DNA of 13,563 bases from an uncultured Collinsella sp. (GCA_958435545.1 CAUBGU010000043.1:1-13563), one strand, 5' to 3'; positions 1 to 7,123 are shown, counted from the first letter of the stretch. Notes: a model not told the origin generated them from the sequence alone. A program made the numbers and translations.

Positions 1-985
1 ACAGCAGATAATCGCCCAGCGTCTTAGCGCCGCGATACGCCAGGCTCGTCGGGTCTTTATAGACAATATTGGTAAAGATGCCACGGCGCAAGGCCAAGGC
101 GCTCTCGGGGAACAGGTCGTTGCCGATTACCATGACCTTGCCGGCCTTGCCGCTCGAAACAAGCGCGTTGGCGACTACCTCGGAACCAACGGCAAAAACG
201 CTACAGATGAGCTCGGGAGCATCCGGCGCACTCAAGCGTTGCTCAAGCTCGCGCTCGAGCTGTTTGACTTGCGCATGGGCGCCGGCAAGGTCCTCAACTT
301 GCCATGGAATATCGTGTTCGCGCAGGTAATTGTGAAAGGCGCGGGCGGTCAGATAGTGTGAATCGGTATAGGGGTCGCCCGCCAACAGGAGCACGCGGGC
401 GTCAGCCCCAGAAGCGTGAACCAGGTTTGCCGCCTGCTCTGCCATAAGACTGCCCGCCGCGGAATAGTCTGCCAGACTGGCACCCAGGCGATCGAGGTGC
501 GGTCGGTCGCCATCGACGAGCTCGATCGCCACACCCGCCTCGGCAATCTGCCTCAAAAGCTCGGTCGCACGGTCATCGCTCGGAACATAGGCAAGCAGGC
601 CATCAATCTTCTCGCCTACCTGCAAGCGCTCATCAATCTGCTCGAGCGCATCGGCGTAGCCACCCACGCCAAATTCAACACGCTCAACCGTAATGCCCTG
701 GTCGATGACCTCCTGTTCAAAGCGGTTGCAGCCTTCCCACAGGTAACGGAAAAAGTACGCTCCCTCGCGCGATGCGCGGGGCAGGCAAAACACCAGGTTG
801 ATATCCTTGCGGCGCAGGCTCGAGGCACTCGTATTGCGATGGTAACCCATGGCCTCGGCCTTAGCATTCACCTTGGAGCGCACGGATTCGCTCACGCCGG
901 CTTTACCCGTCAGGGCCTTGTGCACGGTATTGATGGAAACGCCAAGCTCGGCGGCTATGTCCTTCATGGTTACGCGAGCGCTCAT
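1..985 (-). CDS. LacI-family transcriptional regulator, C-terminus cut by window edge
   Basis: This gene encodes a DNA-binding repressor or activator of the LacI/GalR type. About 328 residues are visible and the last few lie beyond the left edge. Residues 5-27 form the N-terminal helix-turn-helix (VTMKDIAAELGVSINTVHKA). The hinge region ends near MGYHRN. The rest, from about residue 60, is a periplasmic-binding-protein-like sensor domain, with DGLLAYVPSD and VMVIGNDLFPES typical of sugar-sensing members. Position 22-23 of the recognition helix is His-Lys, where many family members have Ser-Arg, so the operator may differ from the usual one. The ATG at 985 is chosen because GGAG lies 8 bases upstream; an internal ATG at 967 is a weaker alternative. 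The ligand cannot be told from the sequence, and no transport or sugar genes are in view. The family call is firm; the target is unknown. Confidence 0.9.
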   Translation of the reverse strand, partial: MSARVTMKDIAAELGVSINTVHKALTGKAGVSESVRSKVNAKAEAMGYHRNTSASSLRRKDINLVFCLPRASREGAYFFRYLWEGCNRFEQEVIDQGITVERVEFGVGGYADALEQIDERLQVGEKIDGLLAYVPSDDRATELLRQIAEAGVAIELVDGDRPHLDRLGASLADYSAAGSLMAEQAANLVHASGADARVLLLAGDPYTDSHYLTARAFHNYLREHDIPWQVEDLAGAHAQVKQLERELEQRLSAPDAPELICSVFAVGSEVVANALVSSGKAGKVMVIGNDLFPESALALRRGIFTNIVYKDPTSLAYRGAKTLGDYLL

Positions 986-1001
986 GGGATTACTCCGTTA
1001 T

Positions 1002-1031
1002 AGATAAGTTGCCAATTTACAGTTCAGTTAA
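1002..1031 (-). promoter_or_regulatory. possible promoter of the LacI-family gene
   Basis: On the minus strand, TTAACT and TTATCT are separated by 18 bases, about 15-20 bases before the Shine-Dalgarno site. Both hexamers are imperfect, and the AT-rich context is the main support. No clear LacI-type palindromic operator was seen here. Confidence 0.3.
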
Positions 1032-1082
1032 CGATACCCCAAAAATACTCTTCAACTCGCCGCGCTCGCGCCCAAATGCGCA

Positions 1083-1116
1083 AAGCGCCCCGCGAACGGA
1101 TGCTCGCGAGGCGCTT
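1083..1116 (-). terminator. stem-loop downstream of the small Cys-rich gene
   Basis: A 12-bp interrupted stem (AAGCGCC and CGCGA pairing with TCGCG and GGCGCTT) lies 14 bases past the stop of the small Cys-rich gene. The T-tract on the minus strand is weak, so it may be an inefficient terminator or a 3' stabilising hairpin. Confidence 0.55.
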
Positions 1117-1129
1117 GGATGTCTGGACC

Positions 1130-1330
1130 TTATTTGATACCGCGGCCCAAGTCTTCGGCGATTTTGTCCACGCCCTTAAGTGCGGCGCACGTCTTTTTGT
1201 TGGAGCAATGCCCCGTGCAAACGCCACCCTGAGCGCAGTCGGCGCAGGTGCCCTTGCGGTAGATGCGCACGCACACGGCGACAAACGCAATACCGATAAC
1301 AGCCAGTACAACAATATCGATAGGTGCCAT
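1130..1330 (-). CDS. small FeoB-associated Cys-rich membrane protein
   Basis: This 66-residue protein matches the general form of the FeoB-associated Cys-rich membrane protein family: one N-terminal transmembrane helix (about residues 4-22), a short basic stretch (RIYRKG), then a cysteine cluster with Cys29, Cys32, Cys38, Cys42 and Cys48, plus Cys20 in the membrane segment. Such proteins are often encoded just after feoB. They are thought to help with ferrous iron handling, perhaps by binding metal on the cytoplasmic side, but no reaction is established. The ATG has an excellent AGAGGAGG 6 bases upstream. It starts 205 bp after the feoB stop, beyond a strong terminator, so it is either transcribed separately or by read-through. 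The family assignment comes from length, topology, Cys spacing and neighbourhood. Confidence 0.82.
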   Translation of the reverse strand: MAPIDIVVLAVIGIAFVAVCVRIYRKGTCADCAQGGVCTGHCSNKKTCAALKGVDKIAEDLGRGIK

Positions 1331-1388
1331 AGCAAGCCTCCTCTAGTTAACCATCACTTACTTTACCCCATTCTCCACCTACCAAATA

Positions 1389-1462
1389 GGGACAGGTTTA
1401 TTTTGGTCGGTTTTATCTGCGGAAACGCCACATCTTACTTCTGGAGCAAAGCAATCTGTCCC
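1389..1462. repeat. REP-like inverted repeat bounded by GGGACAG / CTGTCCC
   Basis: GGGACAG at 1389-1395 is matched by CTGTCCC at 1456-1462, enclosing 60 bp. It lies between the feoB terminator and the small Cys-rich gene, a typical place for a short intergenic palindromic element. No coding potential was seen. It could instead carry the promoter of the small gene. Confidence 0.4.
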
Positions 1463-1473
1463 CCCATTGCGTC

Positions 1474-1506
1474 AAAAAGCCCGAGTGTCACTGAGACACC
1501 CGGGCT
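1474..1506 (-). terminator. rho-independent terminator of the feo operon
   Basis: AGCCCGAGTGTC (1478-1489) pairs with GACACCCGGGCT (1495-1506) around a 5-base loop with a single mismatch. On the minus strand this is followed by five T. It lies 30 bases past the feoB stop and should end the feoA-feoA-feoB transcript. Confidence 0.88.
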
Positions 1507-1535
1507 CGTGGAAAGGGGTTGATCCTTATTCGGAC

Positions 1536-3863
1536 TTAAGCGGAAACTGCGGCGGAAGCAGTGTTGGTCTCGTCCTCGTCAGTCCAAGCGTGCTTGGGCA
1601 TGGGACGGAAGATCTGGAAGAGCAGCGCAACCAGCAGCACGATGGCCACAATCGTCCAGAAACCAAACTGCCCCAACACAAGCAGGTTATAGAACTGGTT
1701 GATGAACAGGCCGATCACCCAAGCGAAGGCGCACTCGTAGCCGAGGGCAATCGCGGTCCACTTACCGGAATTCATCTGGTTGCGGATGGTACCCATAGCG
1801 GCAAAGCACGGAGCGCACAGCAGGTTGAACGCGCCGAAGGCAACGCAGGCGCCCATGGTGGGGAACATGCCGGCAAACGCGGTCCACAGGCTCGGGTCGG
1901 TCTCGCCCGCGTCGGCGACGGACAGCAGCGAGCCGGCGGTGGCGACAACGTTCTCCTTGGCGACGAGGCCAGAGACAGTCAGCGCGGTTGCCTGCCAGGT
2001 GCTAAAGCCGAGCGGGGCGAAGATCCAAGCGACCAGGTTGCCCAGCATGGCGAGCACGGAGTAGTCCATGAACTCCTCGGGGATGCCGTCCATCGCAGGC
2101 AGGAAGCCAAAGGAGCCGTTGTAGCTACCAAAGTTGGAGAGGAACCACACCACGACGGTAGAGGCGAAGATGATCGTGCCGGCCTTCTTGATAAAGGCCC
2201 AGCAGCGCTCCCACACGTGCAGCGCCCAGGAGCGGATCGCCGGGAAGTGGTAAGCGGGGAGCTCCATGACAAACGGGGTCGGGCGGCCGGCGAAGAGCTT
2301 GGTCTTCTTGAGCATGAGGCCCGAGGCGATGACGGCAAAGACGCCCAGGAAGTAGAAGAGCGGGCTGATCCACGCGGCGGTGGTAGAAGAATCGCCGATG
2401 ATGGAACCCATGAGCAGGGCGATGATCGGCAGCTTAGCGCCACAGGGAATGAACGTGGTGGTCATGACCGTCATGCGGCGGTCCTTCTCGTTCTCGATGG
2501 TCTTGGTAGCCATGACGCCGGGGACGCCGCAGCCCGAGGACACGAGCATGGGGATGAAGGACTTACCGGACAGGCCAAAGCGGCGGAACACGCGGTCCAT
2601 GATGAAGGCGACGCGGGCCATATAGCCGCAGTCCTCCAAGAAGGACAGCATGACGAACAGCAGGAACATCTGCGGGACGAAGCCGAAGATGGCGCCCAGG
2701 CCGCCGACGATGCCGTCGCAGACCAGCGAATCGACCAGGCCACCGTCCTCGGTGCCGCCCGCCACAAGGGCGTCGTGCACCACGGTGGTGATACCCGGGA
2801 CATAGGGGCCGTACTGTGCCGGGTCGACCGAGTCGGCATTGTCACCCGCAGCCTCGACGGCCGCGTCGTAGGCGTCGCGACCCTGGCCGAGCACATACCA
2901 ACCGTCGGTACCGAAGAGCTGGTCGTTGGTGAAGTCGGTCACCGTGCCGCCCAAGGTAGAAACGGCGATGTAGTACACGCAGAACATGATGACCACAAAG
3001 ATCGGCAGGCCCAGGATACGGTTGGTAACCACGCGGTCGATCTTCTCGGAGGTGCTCATCTTTGCCGGAGCCTTGGTGAGGCACTCGTCAATGATGTGGG
3101 CAATCACGCCGTAACGCTCGCCGGTGATGATGGACTCGGCGTCGTCGTCGCAGTCCTGCTCGCACTGGGCGACCAGCTGCTCCACGCGAGCGGCCTTCTC
3201 CTTGGTGAGGTTGATGAGCTTGCAGGCGTCTGCGTCACGCTCGAACAGCTTGACGGCGTAATAGCGGCGCTTGTTGGCGGGAACGCTCGCCGGAAGGTTG
3301 TTCTCGATGTGCGTCAGAACGTCCTCGATGGAGGAATCGAACTTGTGCTCCGGCACCTGGCCCTTAGAAGAAGCGGACTTCTTGACCTGCTCGAAAAGCT
3401 CCTTGATGCCCTTGTTCTTAAGAGCCGAGATCATCATGACCGGACAACCGAGCTTCTTGGAAAGCTTGTCGGTGTCGATCTTATCGCCGTTCTTCTCGAC
3501 CAGGTCGGCCATGTTGAGGGCAACGACCACGGGCAGGCCGGTCTCGATAACCTGAAGCGCCAGGTACAGGTTACGCTCGAGGTTGGTGGCGTCGACCACC
3601 TGAACGACGACATCGGGCTCGCCGCTCATGAGGTAATCGCGCGAGCATTGCTCCTCAGGGCTGTAGGGGGAAAGCGAGTAGATGCCAGGGAGGTCCGTGA
3701 TGGTAACGTTCTTGTCGCTTAGGAGCTTGGCTTCCTTTTTCTCAACCGTGACGCCGGGCCAGTTGCCAACGTAGCCGTTGGCGCCGGTGATCAGGTTGAA
3801 AAGCGTGGTCTTGCCGCAGTTGGGGTTACCCGCCAGCGCGACATGGATCTGAGAATCCGCCAT
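1536..3863 (-). CDS. feoB: ferrous iron transport protein B (GTPase-permease)
   Basis: FeoB moves Fe(II) across the cytoplasmic membrane under control of its own G domain. The 775-residue protein has the whole layout. The G domain has G1 GNPNCGKT (12-19), the G2 region around VGNWPGVT (32-39), G3 DLPG (57-60), G4 NMAD (117-120) and a G5-like SALK (146-149). A helical spacer (about 160-270) follows, then the membrane part from about 283 to 750, with the gate motifs SGCGVPG (443-449) and FIPCGAKLP (471-479) and a later KENVVATAG (636-644). Between the first two membrane segments is an acidic loop (about 305-370) that I take as extracytoplasmic. The ATG has AGAAGGA just upstream. It lies 123 bp from the second feoA, with a palindromic operator candidate in the gap, so regulation by iron is likely. 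All key G-domain motifs are intact. Confidence 0.97.
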   Translation of the reverse strand: MADSQIHVALAGNPNCGKTTLFNLITGANGYVGNWPGVTVEKKEAKLLSDKNVTITDLPGIYSLSPYSPEEQCSRDYLMSGEPDVVVQVVDATNLERNLYLALQVIETGLPVVVALNMADLVEKNGDKIDTDKLSKKLGCPVMMISALKNKGIKELFEQVKKSASSKGQVPEHKFDSSIEDVLTHIENNLPASVPANKRRYYAVKLFERDADACKLINLTKEKAARVEQLVAQCEQDCDDDAESIITGERYGVIAHIIDECLTKAPAKMSTSEKIDRVVTNRILGLPIFVVIMFCVYYIAVSTLGGTVTDFTNDQLFGTDGWYVLGQGRDAYDAAVEAAGDNADSVDPAQYGPYVPGITTVVHDALVAGGTEDGGLVDSLVCDGIVGGLGAIFGFVPQMFLLFVMLSFLEDCGYMARVAFIMDRVFRRFGLSGKSFIPMLVSSGCGVPGVMATKTIENEKDRRMTVMTTTFIPCGAKLPIIALLMGSIIGDSSTTAAWISPLFYFLGVFAVIASGLMLKKTKLFAGRPTPFVMELPAYHFPAIRSWALHVWERCWAFIKKAGTIIFASTVVVWFLSNFGSYNGSFGFLPAMDGIPEEFMDYSVLAMLGNLVAWIFAPLGFSTWQATALTVSGLVAKENVVATAGSLLSVADAGETDPSLWTAFAGMFPTMGACVAFGAFNLLCAPCFAAMGTIRNQMNSGKWTAIALGYECAFAWVIGLFINQFYNLLVLGQFGFWTIVAIVLLVALLFQIFRPMPKHAWTDEDETNTASAAVSA

Positions 3864-3936
3864 TCAATCCTTCTTCCTTGTGTGCCCGCGCTGCTTTCTC
3901 CGCGCAGGCTGGATAATGTGCTTCAAAGACGCTGCA

Positions 3937-3960
3937 TTAAGTTAGAAAAACCTAACTTTA
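3937..3960. promoter_or_regulatory. putative iron-regulator palindrome upstream of feoB
   Basis: AAGTTAG (3939-3945) and CTAACTT (3952-3958) form a perfect 7-bp inverted repeat with a 6-bp spacer. The arrangement resembles DtxR/IdeR boxes (TTAGGTTAG-type half sites) and, less closely, Fur boxes. It sits in the 123-bp gap between feoA and feoB, about 75 bp before the feoB start, so it may control an internal promoter. The regulator is not encoded in the window. Confidence 0.55.
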
Positions 3961-3986
3961 TCTGCAGAAATATGCGCCGCAAGTCC

Positions 3987-4208
3987 TTACTGAACCTCGA
4001 CGACGGCGGCCTCCTCCTTGCGGATGGAAAGCTCGTAGCCGCGCACGTTGATCTCGACCGGATCACCGAGCGGTGCAACCTTCACGACCTTGAACGAAGT
4101 GCCCTTGATGAGCCCCAGGTCCATAAGGTGGCGGCGAAGCGCACCCTCACCGTGAAGCTTGACGATGGTGGAGCTCTCGCCCACCTTAACGTCACCCAAC
4201 GTCTTCAT
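3987..4208 (-). CDS. feoA: FeoA-domain ferrous iron transport protein (second copy)
   Basis: FeoA is a small SH3-like cytoplasmic protein that is thought to interact with FeoB and is needed for efficient Fe(II) uptake. This 73-residue copy shows the classic FeoA pattern: a short N-terminal strand, the helix RRHLMDLGLIKG (about 25-36), then strands with VVKVAPLGDPVEINVRGYE and a C-terminal IRKEEA segment. Its length is typical of stand-alone FeoA. AAAGGGGG lies about 9 bases before the ATG. It starts 39 bases after the stop of the upstream FeoA gene and is clearly in the same transcript. Of the two copies this one is closer to the textbook form. The two FeoA proteins are well diverged, so they probably have different roles. 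Confidence 0.93.
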   Translation of the reverse strand: MKTLGDVKVGESSTIVKLHGEGALRRHLMDLGLIKGTSFKVVKVAPLGDPVEINVRGYELSIRKEEAAVVEVQ

Positions 4209-4247
4209 CCTCTTGTCCCCCTTTCGGTTTTTATCAAATGCTGCGAA

Positions 4248-4490
4248 CTAACCGACGGTCATGATGTGCATGGCGACCTTGGAATCGATGCCAAAGCGTG
4301 CGCCCAGCACAGTGACGATGATATTGGCGCCACTCGAGCTCACCACGTGGATTTCGCTGCCCTCGACAAAGCCGAGGTCCTTGAGGTGGTGCTTCATATC
4401 CTCATTGCCCTTTACACGAGACACGCGCACGGTTTCGCCCGCTTTTACCATCGAAAGCGGCATTGCCGGCATCTGCGGTCCGCAAGACAT
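4248..4490 (-). CDS. feoA: FeoA-domain ferrous iron transport protein (first copy)
   Basis: This second FeoA-type SH3-like protein (80 residues) opens the feo operon. The family core is visible as KHHLKDLGFVEGSEIHVVSS (33-52) followed by the ANIIVTVLGARFGI strand pair and a C-terminal AMHIMTV. It differs from its neighbour by an N-terminal extension containing a Cys (MSCGPQMPAMPLSMV) before the domain begins. AGGAG 7 bases before the ATG at 4490 supports keeping this extension, although Met14 could be an alternative start. Two tandem FeoA proteins before FeoB occur in several anaerobes. They may bind FeoB as a pair or compete for it; which is so here is unknown. A long inverted repeat upstream (4533-4586) probably holds the operon's regulatory region. 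Confidence 0.9.
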   Translation of the reverse strand: MSCGPQMPAMPLSMVKAGETVRVSRVKGNEDMKHHLKDLGFVEGSEIHVVSSSGANIIVTVLGARFGIDSKVAMHIMTVG

Positions 4491-4532
4491 GAGTGGCTCC
4501 TAACGTCAGTTCGTCCTCAACATCGACGCGGT

Positions 4533-4586
4533 AAAAGTTAACCACGCCTATGTTCTCTTTAGTAAACTAACACGTGGTTAACTTTT
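4533..4586. promoter_or_regulatory. feo operon control region with 14-bp inverted repeat
   Basis: AAAAGTTAACCACG (4533-4546) is perfectly repeated in inverse as CGTGGTTAACTTTT (4573-4586). Between the arms lies TTAG-TAAA-CTAA (4559-4570), which resembles the palindrome in front of feoB (TTAG and CTAA half sites). The region ends 43 bp before the first feoA start. Nested palindromes at the head of a feo operon suggest an iron-dependent repressor of the DtxR or Fur type. A transcribed stem-loop is the alternative. Confidence 0.5.
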
Positions 4587-4627
4587 TGGAAAGGGTCCCC
4601 ATTCAGATTTCGAAAAAGTTTCCTATA

Positions 4628-4671
4628 CGAAACAAAAGGGCACGGCAAAGGACCGTCCTTTACCACGCCCT
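4628..4671 (-). terminator. rho-independent terminator of the HPr-like gene
   Basis: AGGGC (4637-4641) through AAAGGAC pairs with GTCCTTT through GCCCT (4667-4671), with a few G-T pairs, giving a long stem followed on the minus strand by TTTTGTTT. It begins 7 bases past the HPr-like stop codon. Confidence 0.85.
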
Positions 4672-4678
4672 ATCATGC

Positions 4679-4927
4679 TTAGAGTGAGAGATTTCTGATC
4701 GACGTAACGCAGGAAGCCTCGTCTACGCCCGAAACGCGGAAGATGATGTCCTCGCCGCACTCGCCGTAGAGAGCCATGAGTCCCATGACATCGCGGCCAT
4801 TCGTGTGGCGATCGCCGATACTGACTGACACGTCGCAACGATGCTTGGCAATGATGTCATAGAGCAGCGCAACCGGGCGGGCATGTAATCCCAACGGATC
4901 TTTAATCGTCTTTGTAAACTCGACCAT
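4679..4927 (-). CDS. HPr-like phosphocarrier with His15 and Asp46
   Basis: HPr accepts a phosphate from Enzyme I on His15 and passes it to sugar-specific PTS Enzyme II proteins in the cytoplasm. With the start at 4927 the protein has 82 residues, usual for HPr is about 85-90, and the active-site motif LGLHARP puts His at exactly position 15 and Arg at 17. GGGAGGGG directly before this ATG supports it; the longer frame from 4972 lacks a ribosome site. The second conserved site, normally Lys/Arg-Ser46 before the MG pair and target of HPr kinase, reads Arg45-Asp46 (NGRDVMGLM). Asp may mimic phospho-Ser or make the protein blind to the kinase. It is a single gene with its own terminator and no other PTS genes nearby. 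It may be the main HPr or a specialised paralogue; I cannot tell which, so no symbol is given. Confidence 0.9.
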   Translation of the reverse strand: MVEFTKTIKDPLGLHARPVALLYDIIAKHRCDVSVSIGDRHTNGRDVMGLMALYGECGEDIIFRVSGVDEASCVTSIRNLSL

Positions 4928-4981
4928 GTCCCCTCCCACGACATCGTACATTCGGCTGGCAAACCCAGCCATGTGGTAGTT

Positions 4982-4987
4982 ATTGTA
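4982..4987 (-). promoter_or_regulatory. possible -10 element of the HPr-like gene
   Basis: TACAAT on the minus strand lies 55 bases before the HPr-like start. No good -35 hexamer is present at the usual distance, so confidence is low. Confidence 0.3.
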
Positions 4988-5014
4988 GCGTTAGATGCTT
5001 GTTGAGGGCGGGAC

Positions 5015-5184
5015 GGAAATCGCATCCCATTTCGAGCGTCAATGATGGGACACAGTTTCCGCCAGAAGGCTCAACCGGAAAGTGCGACCCGTTATTTGGC
5101 TGGATTCTGGGACGCAGTTTCCGCTGAGCGACCCTGGCGGAAAGTACATCCCATTCTGGACGCAAATTCCGGGACGCAGCTTCC
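5015..5184. repeat. three tandem 62-bp palindromic repeats
   Basis: Left half-sites beginning GGAAA fall at 5015, 5077 and 5139. Right half-sites of the type TGGGACGCAGTTTCC fall at 5046, 5108 and about 5170. The spacing is exactly 62 bp in both series. Each unit is itself an imperfect inverted repeat (GGAAA-5-TCCC against GGGA-5-TTTCC), so three hairpins follow one another. The units are diverged outside the half-sites. They fill much of the 356-bp gap between the aspS terminator and the HPr-like promoter. No gene was seen in this gap. Confidence 0.75.
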
Positions 5185-5224
5185 TCGACGTCCGGTCACC
5201 CCATGCCCTCACAACCTCGGCGCA

Positions 5225-5260
5225 TAAAAAACGAGGGAAGGCACGCGTCCTTCCCTCGTT
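5225..5260 (-). terminator. rho-independent terminator of aspS
   Basis: AACGAGGGAAGG (5230-5241) pairs perfectly with CCTTCCCTCGTT (5249-5260) around a 7-base loop, followed by six T on the minus strand. It begins 23 bases past the aspS stop codon. Confidence 0.95.
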
Positions 5261-5283
5261 GTGGGCATTATGTAGCCGCTCGC

Positions 5284-7071
5284 CTACATCAGGCGCAGGC
5301 TGACGTCCTTGAGCTGGGCGCCGGAAACGGCACTCGGGGCGCCCGACATAAGGTCGGAGCCGCTGGCCGTCTTGGGGAACGCCATGACGTCGCGGATGGA
5401 GTCGGAACCGGTGAGCAGCATGCACACGCGGTCCAGGCCCAGAGCGAAACCGCCCATCGGGGGCGCACCAAACTTGAGGGCCTCCATGAGGAAGCCAAAC
5501 TGAGACTCGGCGCGCTCCTCGGTAAAGCCCAGGAGCTTGAGCATGGACATCTGCATCTCGGCGTTGTGGATACGCATACCGCCACCGCCGGCCTCAAAGC
5601 CGTCCATGACAAAGTCGTAGGTGCACGAACCGGCCGCCAGCGGATCGGCCTCGATCTTGGCGATGTCGGTCTCGGTCGGCAGGGTAAAGGGCTGATGCTC
5701 GGCAGCATAGGCCTTGCGGTCCTCGTCCCAATGGAACAGCGGGAAGTTGACGACCCACAGGAAGTCGTGGCCCTCGCGCTTGATCTCGAGCGCGTTGGCC
5801 ATGTGGGAACGCATGCCGCCCAGGATCTCGTCAGAGAGCAGGCGCGGGCCGGCGGCGAACATCACAAGGTCGCCGGGCTCGACGTCCATGCGCTCGCGCA
5901 GAGCCGCCATCTCCTCGTCCGAGAAGAACTTGACGATGGGGCTGTTGATGGAGCCGTCCTCGCGGAAGGCAATCCAGGCCAAGCCCTTGGCGCCAAACGT
6001 GGAGGCCACGCCGGCAAGCTTATCGATCTTGGCACGTGCCCAGGCACCAGCGCCCTTGGCGTTGATGGCCTTGACGACAGAGCCCTCCTCGTTTGCGGCA
6101 GTCGCAAAGACCTTGAACTTGGAGTTGGCAAAGATGTCGGTCAGGTCGACCAGGTGCATGCCATAGCGGGTATCGGGCTTGTCGGAGCCATAGGTGTCCA
6201 TGGCATCCCAGTAGTCCATGCGACGCAGCGGCGTGGGCATCTCGACACCCATGCGGCCGAAGGCGTCGGCCAGGACCTCCTCGAGCGCGCTCATGACGTC
6301 GTTCTGGTCCACGAAGGACATCTCGATATCGACCTGGGTGAACTCGGGCTGACGGTCGGCACGCAGGTCCTCGTCGCGGAAGCACTTGGCAACCTGGTAG
6401 TAGCGCTCGACGCCACCGACCATGAGCAGCTGCTTCAGGAGCTGCGGGGACTGCGGCAGGGCGTAGAAGTTGCCCGGCTGAATACGGCTGGGAACGATGA
6501 AGTCGCGGGCGCCCTCGGGCGTGGACTTAAACAGGGAGGGCGTCTCGACTTCCATGAACTCACGGTTGTGCAGCGCCTCGCGAATGGCAAAGGTGAAGTC
6601 GGAGCGCAGCTTGAGGTTGGCCATCATCTCGGGACGGCGGAGGTCCAGATAGCGATAGCGCAGGCGAGTGTCCTCGCTGGTCTCGATGCCGTCCTCGATC
6701 TGGAACGGCGGGGTGACGGACGTGTTGAGCACCTCGGCGTGGTCGGTCAGGACCTCGATCTCGCCGGTCGCGAGCTTGGTGTTGGTGGTCTCCTCGCCAC
6801 GGGCGCGCACGACGCCGTGAATCTTGATGGGCCACTCGGGACGCATGGTCTCGGCGATCTTAAAGGCATCGCCATCGGAGTGCTCGGGGTCGAAGGTGAG
6901 CTGCGTGATGCCCTCGCGGTCGCGAAGGTCGCAGAAGATAAGGCCGCCGTGGTCGCGGCGACGGCTCACCCAACCGGTGAGGGTGACCTCTTCGCCCACG
7001 TTCTCGAAGCGAAGCTCGCCGCAGGTACGGGTGTGCATGGAATGCTCATCGATGGGACGGGTCTGGCTCAT
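5284..7071 (-). CDS. aspS: aspartyl-tRNA synthetase, bacterial type
   Basis: This enzyme charges tRNA with aspartate using ATP, in the cytoplasm. The 595-residue protein is full length for the bacterial type. It has an N-terminal OB-fold anticodon-binding domain (about 15-115, with WVSRRRDHGGLIFCDLRDRE), a class II core with motif 2 at FRDEDLRADRQPEFTQ (231-246), a bacterial GAD insertion (about 290-425), GGGMRIHNAE (497-506) and motif 3 GLDR (545-548), then the usual tail FPKTASGSDLMSG. AAGGAGG lies 9 bases before the ATG. The OB-fold has His41 in RRDHGG, where discriminating enzymes such as that of E. coli have Leu. The usual downstream Lys is Glu94 here. This pattern is known from non-discriminating enzymes that also make Asp-tRNA(Asn). 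It is monocistronic, with its own terminator. Confidence 0.97.
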   Translation of the reverse strand: MSQTRPIDEHSMHTRTCGELRFENVGEEVTLTGWVSRRRDHGGLIFCDLRDREGITQLTFDPEHSDGDAFKIAETMRPEWPIKIHGVVRARGEETTNTKLATGEIEVLTDHAEVLNTSVTPPFQIEDGIETSEDTRLRYRYLDLRRPEMMANLKLRSDFTFAIREALHNREFMEVETPSLFKSTPEGARDFIVPSRIQPGNFYALPQSPQLLKQLLMVGGVERYYQVAKCFRDEDLRADRQPEFTQVDIEMSFVDQNDVMSALEEVLADAFGRMGVEMPTPLRRMDYWDAMDTYGSDKPDTRYGMHLVDLTDIFANSKFKVFATAANEEGSVVKAINAKGAGAWARAKIDKLAGVASTFGAKGLAWIAFREDGSINSPIVKFFSDEEMAALRERMDVEPGDLVMFAAGPRLLSDEILGGMRSHMANALEIKREGHDFLWVVNFPLFHWDEDRKAYAAEHQPFTLPTETDIAKIEADPLAAGSCTYDFVMDGFEAGGGGMRIHNAEMQMSMLKLLGFTEERAESQFGFLMEALKFGAPPMGGFALGLDRVCMLLTGSDSIRDVMAFPKTASGSDLMSGAPSAVSGAQLKDVSLRLM

Positions 7072-7098
7072 ACCAGTGATCCTCCTTTATGGATCTGT

Positions 7099-7123
7099 GC
7101 CGCCCCGTGTCGTTCCGGGCGGC
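7099..7123 (-). promoter_or_regulatory. leader hairpin upstream of aspS
   Basis: GCCGCCC and GGGCGGC form a perfect 7-bp stem with an 11-base loop, about 10 bases before the aspS Shine-Dalgarno site. It may tune translation. No T-box motif or T-run was found, so it is not called a riboswitch. The rest of the gap from 7124 to 7327 shows only a weak TAAGAT (-10-like) on the minus strand at 7177-7182. Confidence 0.35.

Noticed and set aside
1467..3722. Long plus-strand open frame of 751 codons opposite feoB
   Set aside because: It is an antisense shadow of feoB in GC-rich DNA: low-complexity, rich in Asp, Glu, Gly and His, with no recognisable domain.
5015..5184. Possible CRISPR array
   Set aside because: The units are palindromic, diverged and repeat as whole 62-bp blocks. 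There are no identical repeats with unique spacers and no cas genes.
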